Assembly: GCA_028532855.1 (NCBI GenBank)
Contig: JAQQAL010000041.1
Location: 1-47,561, forward strand
Direction of reading: 5' to 3'
Length of the DNA stretch: 47,561 bases
Source of the DNA: Candidatus Thalassospirochaeta sargassi
Lineage (GTDB): Bacteria; Spirochaetota; Spirochaetia; UBA9216
Position numbers and translations under genes: made by a program. The notes under the pieces are model-generated. The model did not search any database. It saw only the letters and a list, made by a program, of their open reading frames with translations, and was not told where the DNA came from. Every line of letters begins with the position of its first letter. Within the stretch, counting starts at the first letter, position 1. Below are positions 30,901 to 37,859 of the stretch, piece after piece.

Positions 30901-31481
30901 TTTCTATCAATTTTAGCGTAAACGAGTTCTTTTTTCTGATCTATTTCAAACTCAAGCCAGGAACCCCTGTAAGGAATAATCCTTGAAGAGTACACACCCT
31001 TTTCATGAGAAAAAATTACACCCGGAGATCTATGTATCTGACTTACAACAACACGCTCAGCCCCATTTATAATAAAGGTTCCACGTTCTGTCATCAGAGG
31101 AATATCACCAATATAGATATCCTTCTGCCTGATTTCCCCCGTCTCTGTAAACAGGAGATTAATCCGGGCTTTGATAGGAACAGCAAAACTGATACCTTTC
31201 TGTTTACATTCAGCTTCGGAGAACTTCATATTTTCTTCATCAAGAAAATACCTATCGTACTCCAGGATCATGTCGCCGTTCGGACTTTCTATTGGGAAAA
31301 CCGTCTGAAAGACCTCTTCCAGCCCCATATCGTGCGGAAGGTCAAGATTGCTGACCAGACCCCGCTGGAGAAATTTTTCATACGATGAAAGTTGAATATC
31401 AACAAGATCCGGCAGATCCAGAACCTCGTAATATTCCATTCCTATATATGTTCTCTCTATGGTTTTGCCACTATTCAGCAT
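27981..31481 (-). CDS. rpoB: DNA-directed RNA polymerase beta subunit
   Basis: A 1166-residue beta subunit. The rifampicin-binding region is [20 protein letters not shown] followed by [20 protein letters not shown]. At the position of E. coli Ser531 there is Asn (codon 30012-30014), the residue linked to natural rifampicin resistance in Borrelia and Treponema. Other conserved blocks are [38 protein letters not shown] and [20 protein letters not shown]. The ATG at 31481 lies five or six bases after GGGGGG; a GTG two codons earlier is less likely. Confidence 0.98.
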   Translation of the reverse strand: MLNSGKTIERTYIGMEYYEVLDLPDLVDIQLSSYEKFLQRGLVSNLDLPHDMGLEEVFQTVFPIESPNGDMILEYDRYFLDEENMKFSEAECKQKGISFAVPIKARINLLFTETGEIRQKDIYIGDIPLMTERGTFIINGAERVVVSQIHRSPGVIFSHEKGVYSSRIIPYRGSWLEFEIDQKKELVYAKIDRKKRILGTLFLRALGYSTREEIIDLFYESKKIVFSDDKAEKEQLVGKVLSRAVFIEVEGESKKLYRAGEKLHPHDIDELVHSGVTEVDVIDDDNPESLHSQIILNCFEREDSKFTRDEPGVDEPTREDAIVSVYSVLMPGEPITIESAQKDLETMFFSTRRYDLGRVGRYKLNKKFDYENPLEESILTREDIVNTMGFLIKVYIGESNVDDIDHLGNRRVRSVGELLANQLKTAFTRMERIAKERMSLKETDTVKPQDLISIKPIVAAVKEFFGSSQLSQFMDQVNPLSELTHKRRLNALGPGGLSRDRAGFEVRDVHYTHYGRMCPIETPEGPNIGLIVSLANYTRVNDYGFLETPYRKVIDGKATSEVEYLSAMDEEKYFVAQGNARINSKGEFKDEVVAVRKAGDYVSKEPKDIQYMDVSPKQVISVATSLIPFLEHDDANRALMGSNMQRQAVPLVFPEPPIVGTGMEGKTAYDSGVLAKAKRAGEVVYVTSKKVIVKPDDATDPDEVDEYTIIKYQRTNQDTCFNQRPLVKLGQHVEVGSVLADGPATYQGELALGRNVLLGFVPWNGYNYEDAILISEKVVKEDIFTSIHIKEFSVDVRETKLGPEKLTRDIPNVNEKALDQLDEEGIIRVGAKVGSSYILVGKVTPKSETETTPEFKLLNSIFGEKAKEVRDTSLRLPHGVEGTVIDVQRLKRSEGDDLSPGVDEVVKVLIAVKRKLREGDKMAGRHGNKGVVARVLPEEDMPYMEDGTPLDICLNPLGVPSRMNLGQILETELGWAGSKLGEWYSTPVFQSASNEQIEQKLKDAGLPTSSKTKLRDGRTGIAFENDVFCGMVYMLKLHHLVDDKMHARSTGPYSLVTQQPLGGKAQFGGQRLGEMEVWALEAYGAANTLQELLTIKSDDMAGRAKIYESIVKGEPASSAGVPESFNVLVQELRGLALDLTIYDSKGKRVPLTERDEELITRQGSQF

Positions 31482-31507
31482 CACCACCCCCCTGGTTTTA
31501 TATAGCT

Positions 31508-31546
31508 AATCAATTCATTAAGGAGAAACCCTGCTGTGAATTGATT
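31508..31546 (-). promoter_or_regulatory. Hairpin in the rpoB leader
   Basis: A perfect 10-bp inverted repeat AATCAATTCA/TGAATTGATT (31508-31517 with 31537-31546) with a 19-base loop, lying between the rpoB promoter and the rpoB ribosome-binding site. It could regulate rpoBC translation or mRNA stability. Confidence 0.6.
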
Positions 31547-31578
31547 CTGGAGTTTTTCACAACCGCATTAAATCGGTA

Positions 31579-31607
31579 ATAAAAACCTCCAATTTGCCTA
31601 TTGTCAA
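31579..31607 (-). promoter_or_regulatory. Sigma70 promoter of rpoB-rpoC
   Basis: Minus-strand TTGACA (31607-31602), 17 bases, TTTTAT (31584-31579). It lies directly after the rplL terminator and about 100 bases before the rpoB start. The -35 is perfect and the -10 matches four of six. Confidence 0.7.
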
Positions 31608-31621
31608 TAAATACAACAAAC

Positions 31622-31645
31622 CCACCGAGAGATCCCCCTCGGTGG
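31622..31645 (-). terminator. Intrinsic terminator/attenuator after rplL
   Basis: A perfect 8-bp GC-rich stem CCACCGAG/CTCGGTGG (31622-31629 with 31638-31645), followed on the minus strand by GTTTGTTGTATTT. The T content is moderate, so it probably terminates part of the transcripts. This would lower rpoBC expression relative to ribosomal proteins, as attenuation between rplL and rpoB does in E. coli. Confidence 0.8.
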
Positions 31646-31684
31646 CTTATTGAGTATTAAATACTGTTTTTATCCCGCAATCGA

Positions 31685-32062
31685 CTATTTAATTTCAATA
31701 GTAGCGCCGGCAGCTTCAAGTTTTTCCTTCATCTGAGCAGCTTCATCTTTTGAAACGCCCTCTTTAAGGGTTGACTCTCCGCCTTCAACCATTTCCTTGG
31801 CTTCTTTAAGACCAAGACCGGTAATGCCTCTAACTTCCTTGATTACAGGAATCTTCTGACCGTCTGCGAAGCCCTTAAGAACTACGTCAAACTCAGTCTT
31901 TTCTTCAACAGCTTCAGCAGCAGCACCGGGTGCCGCAGCAGCAACTGCAACGGGTGCAGCAGCAGTAACACCGAATTTTTCTTCCATGTCAGAAATGAGC
32001 TCAGAAAGCTCAAGAACTGTCATACCTGCGATTGCATCTAAAATTTCTTCTTTTGTAGCCAT
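31685..32062 (-). CDS. rplL: 50S ribosomal protein L7/L12
   Basis: A 125-residue stalk protein that recruits translation GTPases, normally present in four or six copies per ribosome. N-terminal dimerisation domain, Ala/Pro-poor hinge ([18 protein letters not shown]), and the C-terminal domain [20 protein letters not shown] and [20 protein letters not shown] lies before the ATG. It is separated from rplJ by an unusually long 177-base structured spacer. Confidence 0.98.
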   Translation of the reverse strand: MATKEEILDAIAGMTVLELSELISDMEEKFGVTAAAPVAVAAAAPGAAAEAVEEKTEFDVVLKGFADGQKIPVIKEVRGITGLGLKEAKEMVEGGESTLKEGVSKDEAAQMKEKLEAAGATIEIK

Positions 32063-32248
32063 ATTACCTTCTCCTTATTATTTTATTTCATTTAAGCGGC
32101 AATAGCATGAGCTACCATGAAGACTAATACCGCTTTCTAAAATTAAAAGTTTCAACTTTTAATTTTTCTAACCATTTAATGCTGGACGTTTCAAGCTCAG
32201 CCTGCAACTCCATAAAGAAGACTGAAAAACTATTTGTTATTAGTCTTC
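32063..32248 (-). promoter_or_regulatory. Structured rplJ-rplL spacer with competing stems
   Basis: The spacer holds no gene. Its left arm at the rplJ stop (minus strand 32250-32238, AAGAAGACTAATA) can pair in two mutually exclusive ways: locally with AGTCTTCTT (32223-32215, 9 bp) or distally with TATTAGTCTTC (32129-32119, 11 bp). Between them is a perfect 13+13 bp AT-rich inverted repeat (32139-32166). The ribosome-binding site of rplL follows. The arrangement resembles a switch that sets L12 output. Confidence 0.6.
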
Positions 32249-32773
32249 TTTCGAATCTGCGTAAGCCTTAAGTGTCCTTACAAACTTCTCAGGCACAGCG
32301 TTGAGAATGTAAACAAGATTCTGAACAGGAGCGTTCATTGTACCCATAAGCTTTGCAATAAGCTCTGTCTTCGACGGGAGCTTGGAATATGCCTCCATCT
32401 CTTTGTTATCAAAAACATCACCGCCTATAATTCCGCCCTTGATTTCAACCGGAGCATCTTTTGCAAAAGCAAACAGCTCTTTTGCAGCAGCACCTGCTTC
32501 CTCACCAGAGATAACCACTGCAGTCGGACCAACAAGCATGTCGCCTACTTCAGGTTTTTCAAGCTCTTCAAGAGCAATCTTAGCAAACCTGTTTTTCACA
32601 ACCTTATATGAAGCACCGGTTTCCCGCAACTTACTTCTAAGCTCGGTAATCTGCTCAACAGTAAGACCTCGGTAATCCGTAAAAATAAAATTATCAACAC
32701 CTTCGAAATCAGCCTTAAGAGCATTAATAGCTTCGACCTTCTCAGGCTGGATTTTAACTGTATAATCTGACAT
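32240..32773 (-). CDS. rplJ: 50S ribosomal protein L10
   Basis: A 177-residue L10, the base of the L7/L12 stalk. N-terminal rRNA-binding domain with VDNFIFTDYRGLTVEQITEL and YKVVKNRFAKIALEE, followed by the C-terminal helix that binds L12 dimers (NLVYILNAVPEKFVRTLKAY). In many bacteria L10 represses this operon by binding a leader upstream of rplJ. Here only 17 bases separate rplA and rplJ, so such a leader is not present in the usual place. Confidence 0.97.
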   Translation of the reverse strand: MSDYTVKIQPEKVEAINALKADFEGVDNFIFTDYRGLTVEQITELRSKLRETGASYKVVKNRFAKIALEELEKPEVGDMLVGPTAVVISGEEAGAAAKELFAFAKDAPVEIKGGIIGGDVFDNKEMEAYSKLPSKTELIAKLMGTMNAPVQNLVYILNAVPEKFVRTLKAYADSKED

Positions 32774-32790
32774 CTATAATCTCCTTCAGC

Positions 32791-33471
32791 CTAATTAACG
32801 TCAACGAACTCAACGCGAACGCCGGGTCCCATTGTAGAAGAAAGCGCAACAGACCTGATAAAGTCACCTTTAACCTCGGCCGGCTTCTTCTTGGCTATCT
32901 CATTTACAATATGCTCTGCATTCTCTTTCACCTTTTCAGGGTCCATCGAGACCTTTCCGACAGCAAGATGTACAACACCTGTCTTGTCTGATCTAAACTC
33001 AACCCTGCCCTTAGAAAGCTCAGCAAGCGCACCCTTGATATCAAAGGTAACAGTCTGAGTCTTAGGGTTTGGCATAAGCCCTCTCCTACCCAGAATAGGA
33101 CCGAGGCGACCAACATCTTTCATCATATCGGGAGTAGCAACGGCTACATCGAAATCAAGCCAGCCGCCCTTAATCTTTTCGATAAGATCATTATCTCCCA
33201 CGTATGCAGCACCTGCTTCCTTAGCCTCTTCAACCTTATCGCCTTTTGCGAAAACAAGCACACGCTTTTCCGCGCTGAACTGTGCAGGAAGAACTGTTGT
33301 ATCCCGTACAGTCTGACTCTTCTTAAGGTTAAGTTTTACAGAAAGCTCAATAGTTTCATCAAATTTAGCAAAAGCAAGATCTTTCACAAGCTTTACGGCA
33401 TCTTCGTAGCTGTAAACCTGCTGCTTATCGAATTTCGCTGCAGCTTCAGTATATTTCTTTCCGCGCTTCAT
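32791..33471 (-). CDS. rplA: 50S ribosomal protein L1
   Basis: A 226-residue L1 of the mobile L1 stalk that helps release E-site tRNA. Conserved are [40 protein letters not shown] and [11 protein letters not shown]. In E. coli L1 represses rplK-rplA by binding the mRNA leader. Its ATG directly abuts the rplK stop codon. Confidence 0.98.
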   Translation of the reverse strand: MKRGKKYTEAAAKFDKQQVYSYEDAVKLVKDLAFAKFDETIELSVKLNLKKSQTVRDTTVLPAQFSAEKRVLVFAKGDKVEEAKEAGAAYVGDNDLIEKIKGGWLDFDVAVATPDMMKDVGRLGPILGRRGLMPNPKTQTVTFDIKGALAELSKGRVEFRSDKTGVVHLAVGKVSMDPEKVKENAEHIVNEIAKKKPAEVKGDFIRSVALSSTMGPGVRVEFVDVN

Positions 33472-33903
33472 CTAGCCCTCCACTTCAACGCCCATACTTC
33501 GGGCTGTACCAGCGATAATCTTTACCGCGGCATCTACATCGTTTGAATTGAGATCAGGCTTCTTCATTTCAGCGATCTCTTCAAGCTGTGCTCTTGTAAT
33601 CTTTCCGACCTTAACCTTGTGAGGTTCAGCCGAACCGCTTGAAAGATTAATAGCTTTCTTGATAAGCACTGCTGCAGGAGGAGTCTTTGTAATGAATGAG
33701 AATGACTTATCTGCATAAACTGTGATTACAACCGGAATAGTTAACCCCGGTTCAAATTTGCTTGTCCTGTCGTTAAACTGCTGACAGAACTGCGGTGCGG
33801 GAACACCGTGAGGACCAAGTGCCGGCCCTACAGGTGGAGCCGGAGTAGCCTTTCCGGCAGGTACCTGGAGCTTAATCATCCCCGTAACCTTTTTCTTTGC
33901 CAT
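33472..33903 (-). CDS. rplK: 50S ribosomal protein L11
   Basis: A 143-residue L11 of the GTPase-associated centre, needed for RelA activation and bound by thiostrepton. N-terminal domain with [20 protein letters not shown] and C-terminal rRNA-binding domain with [26 protein letters not shown] lies before the ATG. The spacer to nusG contains a possible L1-binding leader. Confidence 0.98.
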   Translation of the reverse strand: MAKKKVTGMIKLQVPAGKATPAPPVGPALGPHGVPAPQFCQQFNDRTSKFEPGLTIPVVITVYADKSFSFITKTPPAAVLIKKAINLSSGSAEPHKVKVGKITRAQLEEIAEMKKPDLNSNDVDAAVKIIAGTARSMGVEVEG

Positions 33904-34006
33904 CTATATCTCCTTTGTGGTATTAACACGCAACTGCTCAATAAGGCAGCCGCGCTCCCATCTGCGACAAACAGCCCGAAAGCTTATGCTCCGGGTTGTG
34001 TAACCG
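33904..34006 (-). promoter_or_regulatory. rplK leader, candidate L1-binding region
   Basis: A spacer of 103 bases. It contains a stem built from CCCGGAGC and GCTTTCGGG (one bulge) around ATAA, and then the minus-strand segment GATGGGAGCGC, which resembles the GGGAG-containing loop of the L1 site on 23S rRNA. L1 autoregulation through this spacer is known in E. coli; here it is only an inference. No promoter is visible. Confidence 0.35.
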
Positions 34007-34561
34007 CTATAATTTTTCGACCTGGAGAAAATCAAGCTCAACGGGGGTAGCTCGGCCGAAAATTCCAACCATAACCCTCAACTTGCCTTTCTCAAGGTTA
34101 ATCTCTTCTATCGAACCGGTAAAAGTATCAAAGGGACCGTCGATAATCCTTATAGTCTCACCGACAGCAAAACTCTGCTTGGGTTTAAGAACCTTATCAG
34201 ATTTAATTTCTCCAGCCTTCTGAAGGATGGCTCTCGCCTCATCCTGACTGATAGGCTGAGGTTTAAACCCTTTTCGCGCACCTACAAAACCGGTAACCCC
34301 CTGGATTAGACGAATCTTAGAACAGGCATCTTCCCAACGCACATCGGGAAGATCCATTTCAACCAGGATATAACCCGGAAGGAATTTCTTTGAAGAAATC
34401 TTCTTCTTTCCGTCTTTTACCTCGACCACATCTTCTGCAGGAACCTTGATGTCAAGAATTACCTCAGCAAGCTCAGGCTCTTCCATCAGAAGCCTGATGT
34501 ATTTTTCTACTTTATTTTCGTACCCGGAGTATGTATGAACAACATACCAGCCTTTAGCCAT
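34007..34561 (-). CDS. nusG: Transcription elongation/termination factor NusG
   Basis: A 184-residue NusG that binds RNA polymerase and couples it to ribosomes or Rho. N-terminal NGN domain with MAKGWYVVHTYSGYENKVEK and LPGYILVEMDLPDV, and the C-terminal KOW domain with ETIRIIDGPFDTFTGSIEEI. I chose the ATG at 34561, two codons after a GTG, because it fits AGG spacing and the usual start. The upstream spacer carries three tandem hairpins. Confidence 0.97.
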   Translation of the reverse strand: MAKGWYVVHTYSGYENKVEKYIRLLMEEPELAEVILDIKVPAEDVVEVKDGKKKISSKKFLPGYILVEMDLPDVRWEDACSKIRLIQGVTGFVGARKGFKPQPISQDEARAILQKAGEIKSDKVLKPKQSFAVGETIRIIDGPFDTFTGSIEEINLEKGKLRVMVGIFGRATPVELDFLQVEKL

Positions 34562-34578
34562 ATTCACCTTTCCTTAAA

Positions 34579-34627
34579 GACCGTCAAAACGGTCCGACTG
34601 CTGAAGCAGTTTTATTGCTGAAGCAAT
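34579..34627 (-). promoter_or_regulatory. Three tandem hairpins between secE and nusG
   Basis: In transcription order: ATTGC/GCAAT with loop TTCA (34627-34614), ACTGC/GCAGT with loop TTCA (34610-34597), GACCGT/ACGGTC with loop TTTG (34594-34579). The last ends just before the nusG ribosome-binding site. Two neighbouring stems share the same loop and near-identical arms, which suggests a duplicated protein-binding or processing element. Confidence 0.65.
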
Positions 34628-34671
34628 CCGATTGCCGGAACATATGCCCCTTCAGCGGCTGTAAGTATTTT

Positions 34672-34854
34672 TTAACTGAATAGCTTATCAATTCCTGTAA
34701 CAAGCAGAAAATCCACAAGACCAAGAATCGCCGCAAAAATTACAACGGAAACAACAACAACCCTAGTGCTTGAAGCTACTTCCTCACGGCTGGGCCATGA
34801 AACTTTCTTAAGCTCAGAAATACTATCTTTGAAAAACTGTATGATCCTCTTCAT
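34672..34854 (-). CDS. secE: Sec translocon subunit SecE
   Basis: A 60-residue short-form SecE with one membrane helix (about 27-52, TRVVVVSVVIFAAILGLVDF) preceded by the conserved amphipathic helix FFKDSISELKKVSWPSREEV. It clamps SecY. GGGAG lies upstream of the ATG. The context tRNA-Trp-secE-nusG is conserved in bacteria. Confidence 0.97.
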   Translation of the reverse strand: MKRIIQFFKDSISELKKVSWPSREEVASSTRVVVVSVVIFAAILGLVDFLLVTGIDKLFS

Positions 34855-34871
34855 TTTGAGCTCCCGTCAAT

Positions 34872-34904
34872 AAAAAGTCGCACTGCGGCATTCAGCCGCA
34901 CTGC
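34872..34904 (-). terminator. Terminator-like attenuator between tRNA-Trp and secE
   Basis: A stem of six pairs TGCGGC/GCCGCA around TGAAT, extended by three more pairs after one mismatch (34880-34904), followed on the minus strand by GACTTTTT. It sits 40 bases after the tRNA and 18 before secE. It probably terminates part of the transcripts so that tRNAs exceed mRNA. Confidence 0.65.
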
Positions 34905-34943
34905 AGCTTCTCAAGTCCGCTTTGCGAACTAGTATAAAAAATA

Positions 34944-35017
34944 CAGGCCAGGTAGGATTCGAACCTACAACATCCGGTTTTGGAGACCGGCGCTCTAGCC
35001 GTTGGAGCTACTGGCCT
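34944..35017 (-). tRNA. tRNA-Trp (anticodon CCA)
   Basis: A 74-base cloverleaf with a 7-bp acceptor AGGCCAG/CTGGCCT and discriminator G. The D arm contains AGCTCCAACGGCTAGAGC, the anticodon loop is CTCCAAA giving CCA, and the T loop is TTCGAAT. The 3' CCA is not encoded. It lies between rpmG and secE, nine bases after the rpmG stop. Confidence 0.97.
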
Positions 35018-35026
35018 GTATGTTAA

Positions 35027-35203
35027 TTACTTGATTTTAGTTTCTACATGCAGAGTATGCTTATTGTCCCACTTACAGTACTTCTTAAGCTCCATCTTCC
35101 CCTGCATATTTCGTCTGTTTTTCTGAGTAGTGTAATTACGGCGATTACACTCACTACACTTAAGAGCAATCTTCTCAATTGCGCCTTTACCTTTTTTCGC
35201 CAT
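35027..35203 (-). CDS. rpmG: 50S ribosomal protein L33
   Basis: A 58-residue L33 starting [20 protein letters not shown]. The first zinc pair C16/C19 is present, followed by [12 protein letters not shown]. The second pair is reduced to one cysteine (C43) and an Asp at the fourth-ligand position ([11 protein letters not shown]), so it lies between the zinc-binding and zinc-free forms. GGGAG lies seven bases before the ATG. It sits between tRNA-Thr and tRNA-Trp. Confidence 0.96.
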   Translation of the reverse strand: MAKKGKGAIEKIALKCSECNRRNYTTQKNRRNMQGKMELKKYCKWDNKHTLHVETKIK

Positions 35204-35254
35204 ATCAGCTCTCCCGATTATCTACTAACGATCTGACTTACATCAGCTATTTAG

Positions 35255-35327
35255 AGCCTCCGACCGGATTTGAACCGGTGACCCCATCCTTACCATGGAT
35301 GTGCTCTACCAACTGAGCTACAGAGGC
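35255..35327 (-). tRNA. tRNA-Thr (anticodon GGT)
   Basis: A 73-base cloverleaf with acceptor GCCTCTG/CGGAGGC (one T-G pair), D arm GCTCAGTTGGTAGAGC, anticodon stem CATCC/GGATG around ATGGTAA giving GGT, and T arm ACCGG TTCAAAT CCGGT. The discriminator is T and CCA is not encoded. It is the first gene of the rpmG-secE-nusG transcript. Confidence 0.97.
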
Positions 35328-35343
35328 GCGACATAGTTGCATG

Positions 35344-35372
35344 AACATAACAAAGATATTTTTTTTTGTCAA
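35344..35372 (-). promoter_or_regulatory. Sigma70 promoter of tRNA-Thr-rpmG-tRNA-Trp-secE-nusG
   Basis: Minus-strand TTGACA (35372-35367), 17 bases beginning with an A-tract, TATGTT (35349-35344). The predicted start is about ten bases before the mature tRNA-Thr. Confidence 0.9.
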
Positions 35373-35418
35373 TAAGAATTAGCGTGTTTTTGCACTACCC
35401 TGTCGGTTTGAATATTAG

Positions 35419-35424
35419 TATAAT
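35419..35424 (+). promoter_or_regulatory. Possible -10 box for the HD-domain gene
   Basis: A perfect TATAAT on the plus strand, 120 bases before the HD gene start, but without a recognisable -35 at 16-18 bases. Transcripts starting here would have a long leader containing the hairpin ACTGCC/GGCAGT (35511-35528) just before the ribosome-binding site. A 14-codon His-containing frame (35440-35484) begins two bases after AAGGAG, which is too close to be convincing. Confidence 0.4.
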
Positions 35425-35543
35425 AAACGAAAAGGAGCAATGCATAAATTTCACATCCATGCTCAATTTATGTCTGAAGTGTGAAACATTTTCAAACTTC
35501 AAACACAAACACTGCCGTCCATGGCAGTTTGGAAGAGGTATAC

Positions 35544-36344
35544 ATGAAATCACCAAAAGAAACGGCTCTTGATCGAAAAATTCTGAAAGAGATCAATGGG
35601 AAATGCCGCAGGACTGTAGAGTATATGATTAACGACCCGGAAATCAAGCATCTTCAGGATTATGCAAATACAGTCTCCATCAAGCGTCTGCACTACAATG
35701 ACCACGGCCCGGTACACATGCGGATGGTTGCACTTAATGCAGTACACATGGCAGTACTACTTAGAGAAAAAGGAATCGCTTTCAGCCTAGAAAATGAAGG
35801 TTGCGGAAGTTTTGATGACAGTCTTACCGCTATACTGATTGCGGCCTTTCTGCACGATATAGGGATGTCAATTGGTCGTCATGATCATGAGAAAAACTCA
35901 GTCGTTCTTGCCGCCCCGATAATAGACCGAATACTTCGCCATATTTACGGCAATAATATAGAAAGGATTATTATTTTACGCTCACTGGCACTTGAATGCA
36001 TAAGCGGTCATATGGGCACGCAGAAAATTCATTCTCTTGAAGCTGGTCTGCTGCTTATTGCTGATGGTCTTGATATGGAAAAAGGCAGAGCTAGAATTCC
36101 AATGATGATTGACTCTGGCGCACAGGTCGGCGACATACATAAGTACTCTGCTGCGGCAATCGAAATGGTTACAATAGAAGAAGGCAGGCAAAAACCGCTT
36201 AAAATTATAGTTGAAATGAGCGAATCAATAGGCTTATTCCAGATAGAAGAGGTTTTATTTGCCAAAATAAATTCAAGCCCTATGAAACAGTATATTGAAC
36301 TCTACGCCACTATTGCCGACCAGAAACCGAAACGGTATCTATAG
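35544..36344 (+). CDS. HD-domain phosphohydrolase of unknown substrate
   Basis: A 266-residue soluble protein of the HD superfamily. The metal-binding pattern is H50 and H54 (LHYNDHGPVHM), H104-D105 (AFLHDIGMSIG), H113 and H115, H156 (ISGHMG) and D174/D177 (IADGLDMEKGRARIP). HD enzymes hydrolyse nucleotides or phosphoesters; the substrate cannot be told from sequence. The C-terminal 80 residues form a mixed alpha/beta domain of their own. I chose the ATG at 35544 because GAGG lies five bases upstream; the longer frame would begin in leader sequence. It is the only plus-strand gene in the left 40 kb and diverges from the tRNA-Thr promoter. Confidence 0.85.
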   Translation: MKSPKETALDRKILKEINGKCRRTVEYMINDPEIKHLQDYANTVSIKRLHYNDHGPVHMRMVALNAVHMAVLLREKGIAFSLENEGCGSFDDSLTAILIAAFLHDIGMSIGRHDHEKNSVVLAAPIIDRILRHIYGNNIERIIILRSLALECISGHMGTQKIHSLEAGLLLIADGLDMEKGRARIPMMIDSGAQVGDIHKYSAAAIEMVTIEEGRQKPLKIIVEMSESIGLFQIEEVLFAKINSSPMKQYIELYATIADQKPKRYL

Positions 36345-36407
36345 ATAGAATGGTTCATAATCAGCAGCCCCCCCTTTTTCACACAATCAAGAACCCGTAG
36401 ATTATTC

Positions 36408-37859
36408 CTAATTGCGACAAACGCGGATTCCCCCCATTTGAACCTCGTTATATGTCGGGGAATAATTACGCATACCAACACGGAGATTTTCTGTCGCATC
36501 CCAAGCTGACCCACCTCTTATTATACGCCCGGAACCTGATTCAGCCCCAATAGGATCTGTCTGCGGTGAATCTGAATAAAAATCATACCAGTCCCAACAA
36601 AACTCCTCCACATTACCGCTCATATCATAGATCCCAAGCTCATTCGGTTCTTTGCCGCCAACGGGATGGCTTCCATCTGAACTATTCCCACCATACCAGG
36701 CTACAGTGTAAACATCATTACTACCGGCATATAAACCATCTGTATCATACCCCCCCCCTCGTGCAGCAAATTCCCATTCTGCTTCTGTAGGCAGTCGATA
36801 CCCCTCTCCTGACCAATTGCATTCTGAATTATCGCATACAAAACCACCATCATCACTGGAATCAGTCACCACAGCACCGTCATAAGTATAAGAAGGCTCC
36901 AGTCCAGTGAACTCACTCAATGCATTACACCACACAACCGCATCACGCCAATTAATCCATTTAGCAGGCAGTCCATTATAAAAGTTAAAATCAAATGAAT
37001 AATAACTACCCGAATTTTGAAAATTATACCCGTTAGCAATAGCCCATTCATAAACTTCGCTCCACTGCTCCCAGGTTATTTCATACTTACCTATTTCAAA
37101 ACCTGAAACGGTTACCTCATGCAGAGGAGAAGCCCACTCTTCATCTCCCATAATAAATGAACCGCCCGAAACCGGAACCAGCTCAATTTCTTCTATGTTG
37201 AAACTTCCGAGACTCCATGCTGAGACCTGCCCCTCAGAGTTTACGACCCGTACACGCCAATAATGGAGTTGATCAACAGCTAACGCTTCATTCGGTGTAA
37301 AATTATTTAAGAATACGATTTTTGAAACAGCAGTATCTAATTCACTTTTGGTATCAGCAGTCTGGATTTCATAGTAGTCAGCCCCGTCCACCGCATCCCA
37401 GCTGAATTCCGGGGTTCTATCGAGATAACTGTCACCCTCGGCTGGAACGGCATTGGTAATAATGTTTACAAATGAAACTTCTCCGATATCACTCCAGACT
37501 CCCCAACTGCCGTCCTTCAAAGCTCGTACTCGATAATAATAAATCTCTCCGACAATAAAATCATGTAGAGGAACCATTACATTGGAATCAAAATCATCCT
37601 TATTGAATAGAAGCTCACCAGAAAAATCTTCTATATTGGATATCTGCAACTGATAAGCCGTTGCGTCAAATATTATATTCGATCTAAATATACACCAACA
37701 GGTTTCATCATCCGGGATAAGAGCAATATTATCCTTATCTTCAGTAGTCAAAAACCCTTGATATTCGGGGCTCTCGACATCTACCGGATTAAAATATTCA
37801 TAGGAGCATGATGTCGCCAGAATCAGTAGAAGAAAAAATCTCAAATAAGATATTTTCAT
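36408..37859 (-). CDS. Lipoprotein with fibronectin-like and FGE-fold domains
   Basis: A 483-residue protein with a lipoprotein signal peptide (lipobox LATSC, Cys18), so an outer- or inner-membrane lipoprotein. Residues about 40-230 form two fibronectin-III-like domains (IYYYRVRALKDGSWGVWSDI; LHYWRVRVVNSEGQVSAW). Residues about 232-483 are a formylglycine-generating-enzyme-type (SUMF1) domain: VSGGSFIMGDE, EVTVSGFEIGKYEITWEQW, RLPTEAEWEFAARGG, GIYDMSGNVEEFCWDWY and RIIRGGSAWD. The two catalytic cysteines of true FGE are absent at the C-terminal end (RVGMRNYSPTY), so activation of sulfatases is unlikely and a binding or other role more likely. The start overlaps the stop of the CsgG-like gene by four bases (ATGA), so they are translated together. 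Confidence 0.9.
   Translation of the reverse strand: MKISYLRFFLLLILATSCSYEYFNPVDVESPEYQGFLTTEDKDNIALIPDDETCWCIFRSNIIFDATAYQLQISNIEDFSGELLFNKDDFDSNVMVPLHDFIVGEIYYYRVRALKDGSWGVWSDIGEVSFVNIITNAVPAEGDSYLDRTPEFSWDAVDGADYYEIQTADTKSELDTAVSKIVFLNNFTPNEALAVDQLHYWRVRVVNSEGQVSAWSLGSFNIEEIELVPVSGGSFIMGDEEWASPLHEVTVSGFEIGKYEITWEQWSEVYEWAIANGYNFQNSGSYYSFDFNFYNGLPAKWINWRDAVVWCNALSEFTGLEPSYTYDGAVVTDSSDDGGFVCDNSECNWSGEGYRLPTEAEWEFAARGGGYDTDGLYAGSNDVYTVAWYGGNSSDGSHPVGGKEPNELGIYDMSGNVEEFCWDWYDFYSDSPQTDPIGAESGSGRIIRGGSAWDATENLRVGMRNYSPTYNEVQMGGIRVCRN

Noticed and set aside
34872-34885. TTGACG near the secE start as a promoter for secE
   Set aside because: The -10 would fall inside the secE coding region, so it cannot drive secE.
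35440-35484. 14-codon frame MHKFHIHAQF... as a leader peptide
   Set aside because: AAGGAG is only two bases from the ATG, and there is no terminator structure or runs of a single amino acid that would indicate attenuation.
36345-36407. Spacer between the convergent HD gene and the FGE-like lipoprotein, checked for a bidirectional terminator
   Set aside because: There is a run of C followed by T on the plus strand but no stem; no terminator could be supported.
36408-37859. Call as a sulfatase-activating formylglycine-generating enzyme
   Set aside because: The fold is right, but the paired catalytic cysteines near the C-terminus are absent and no sulfatase is nearby.
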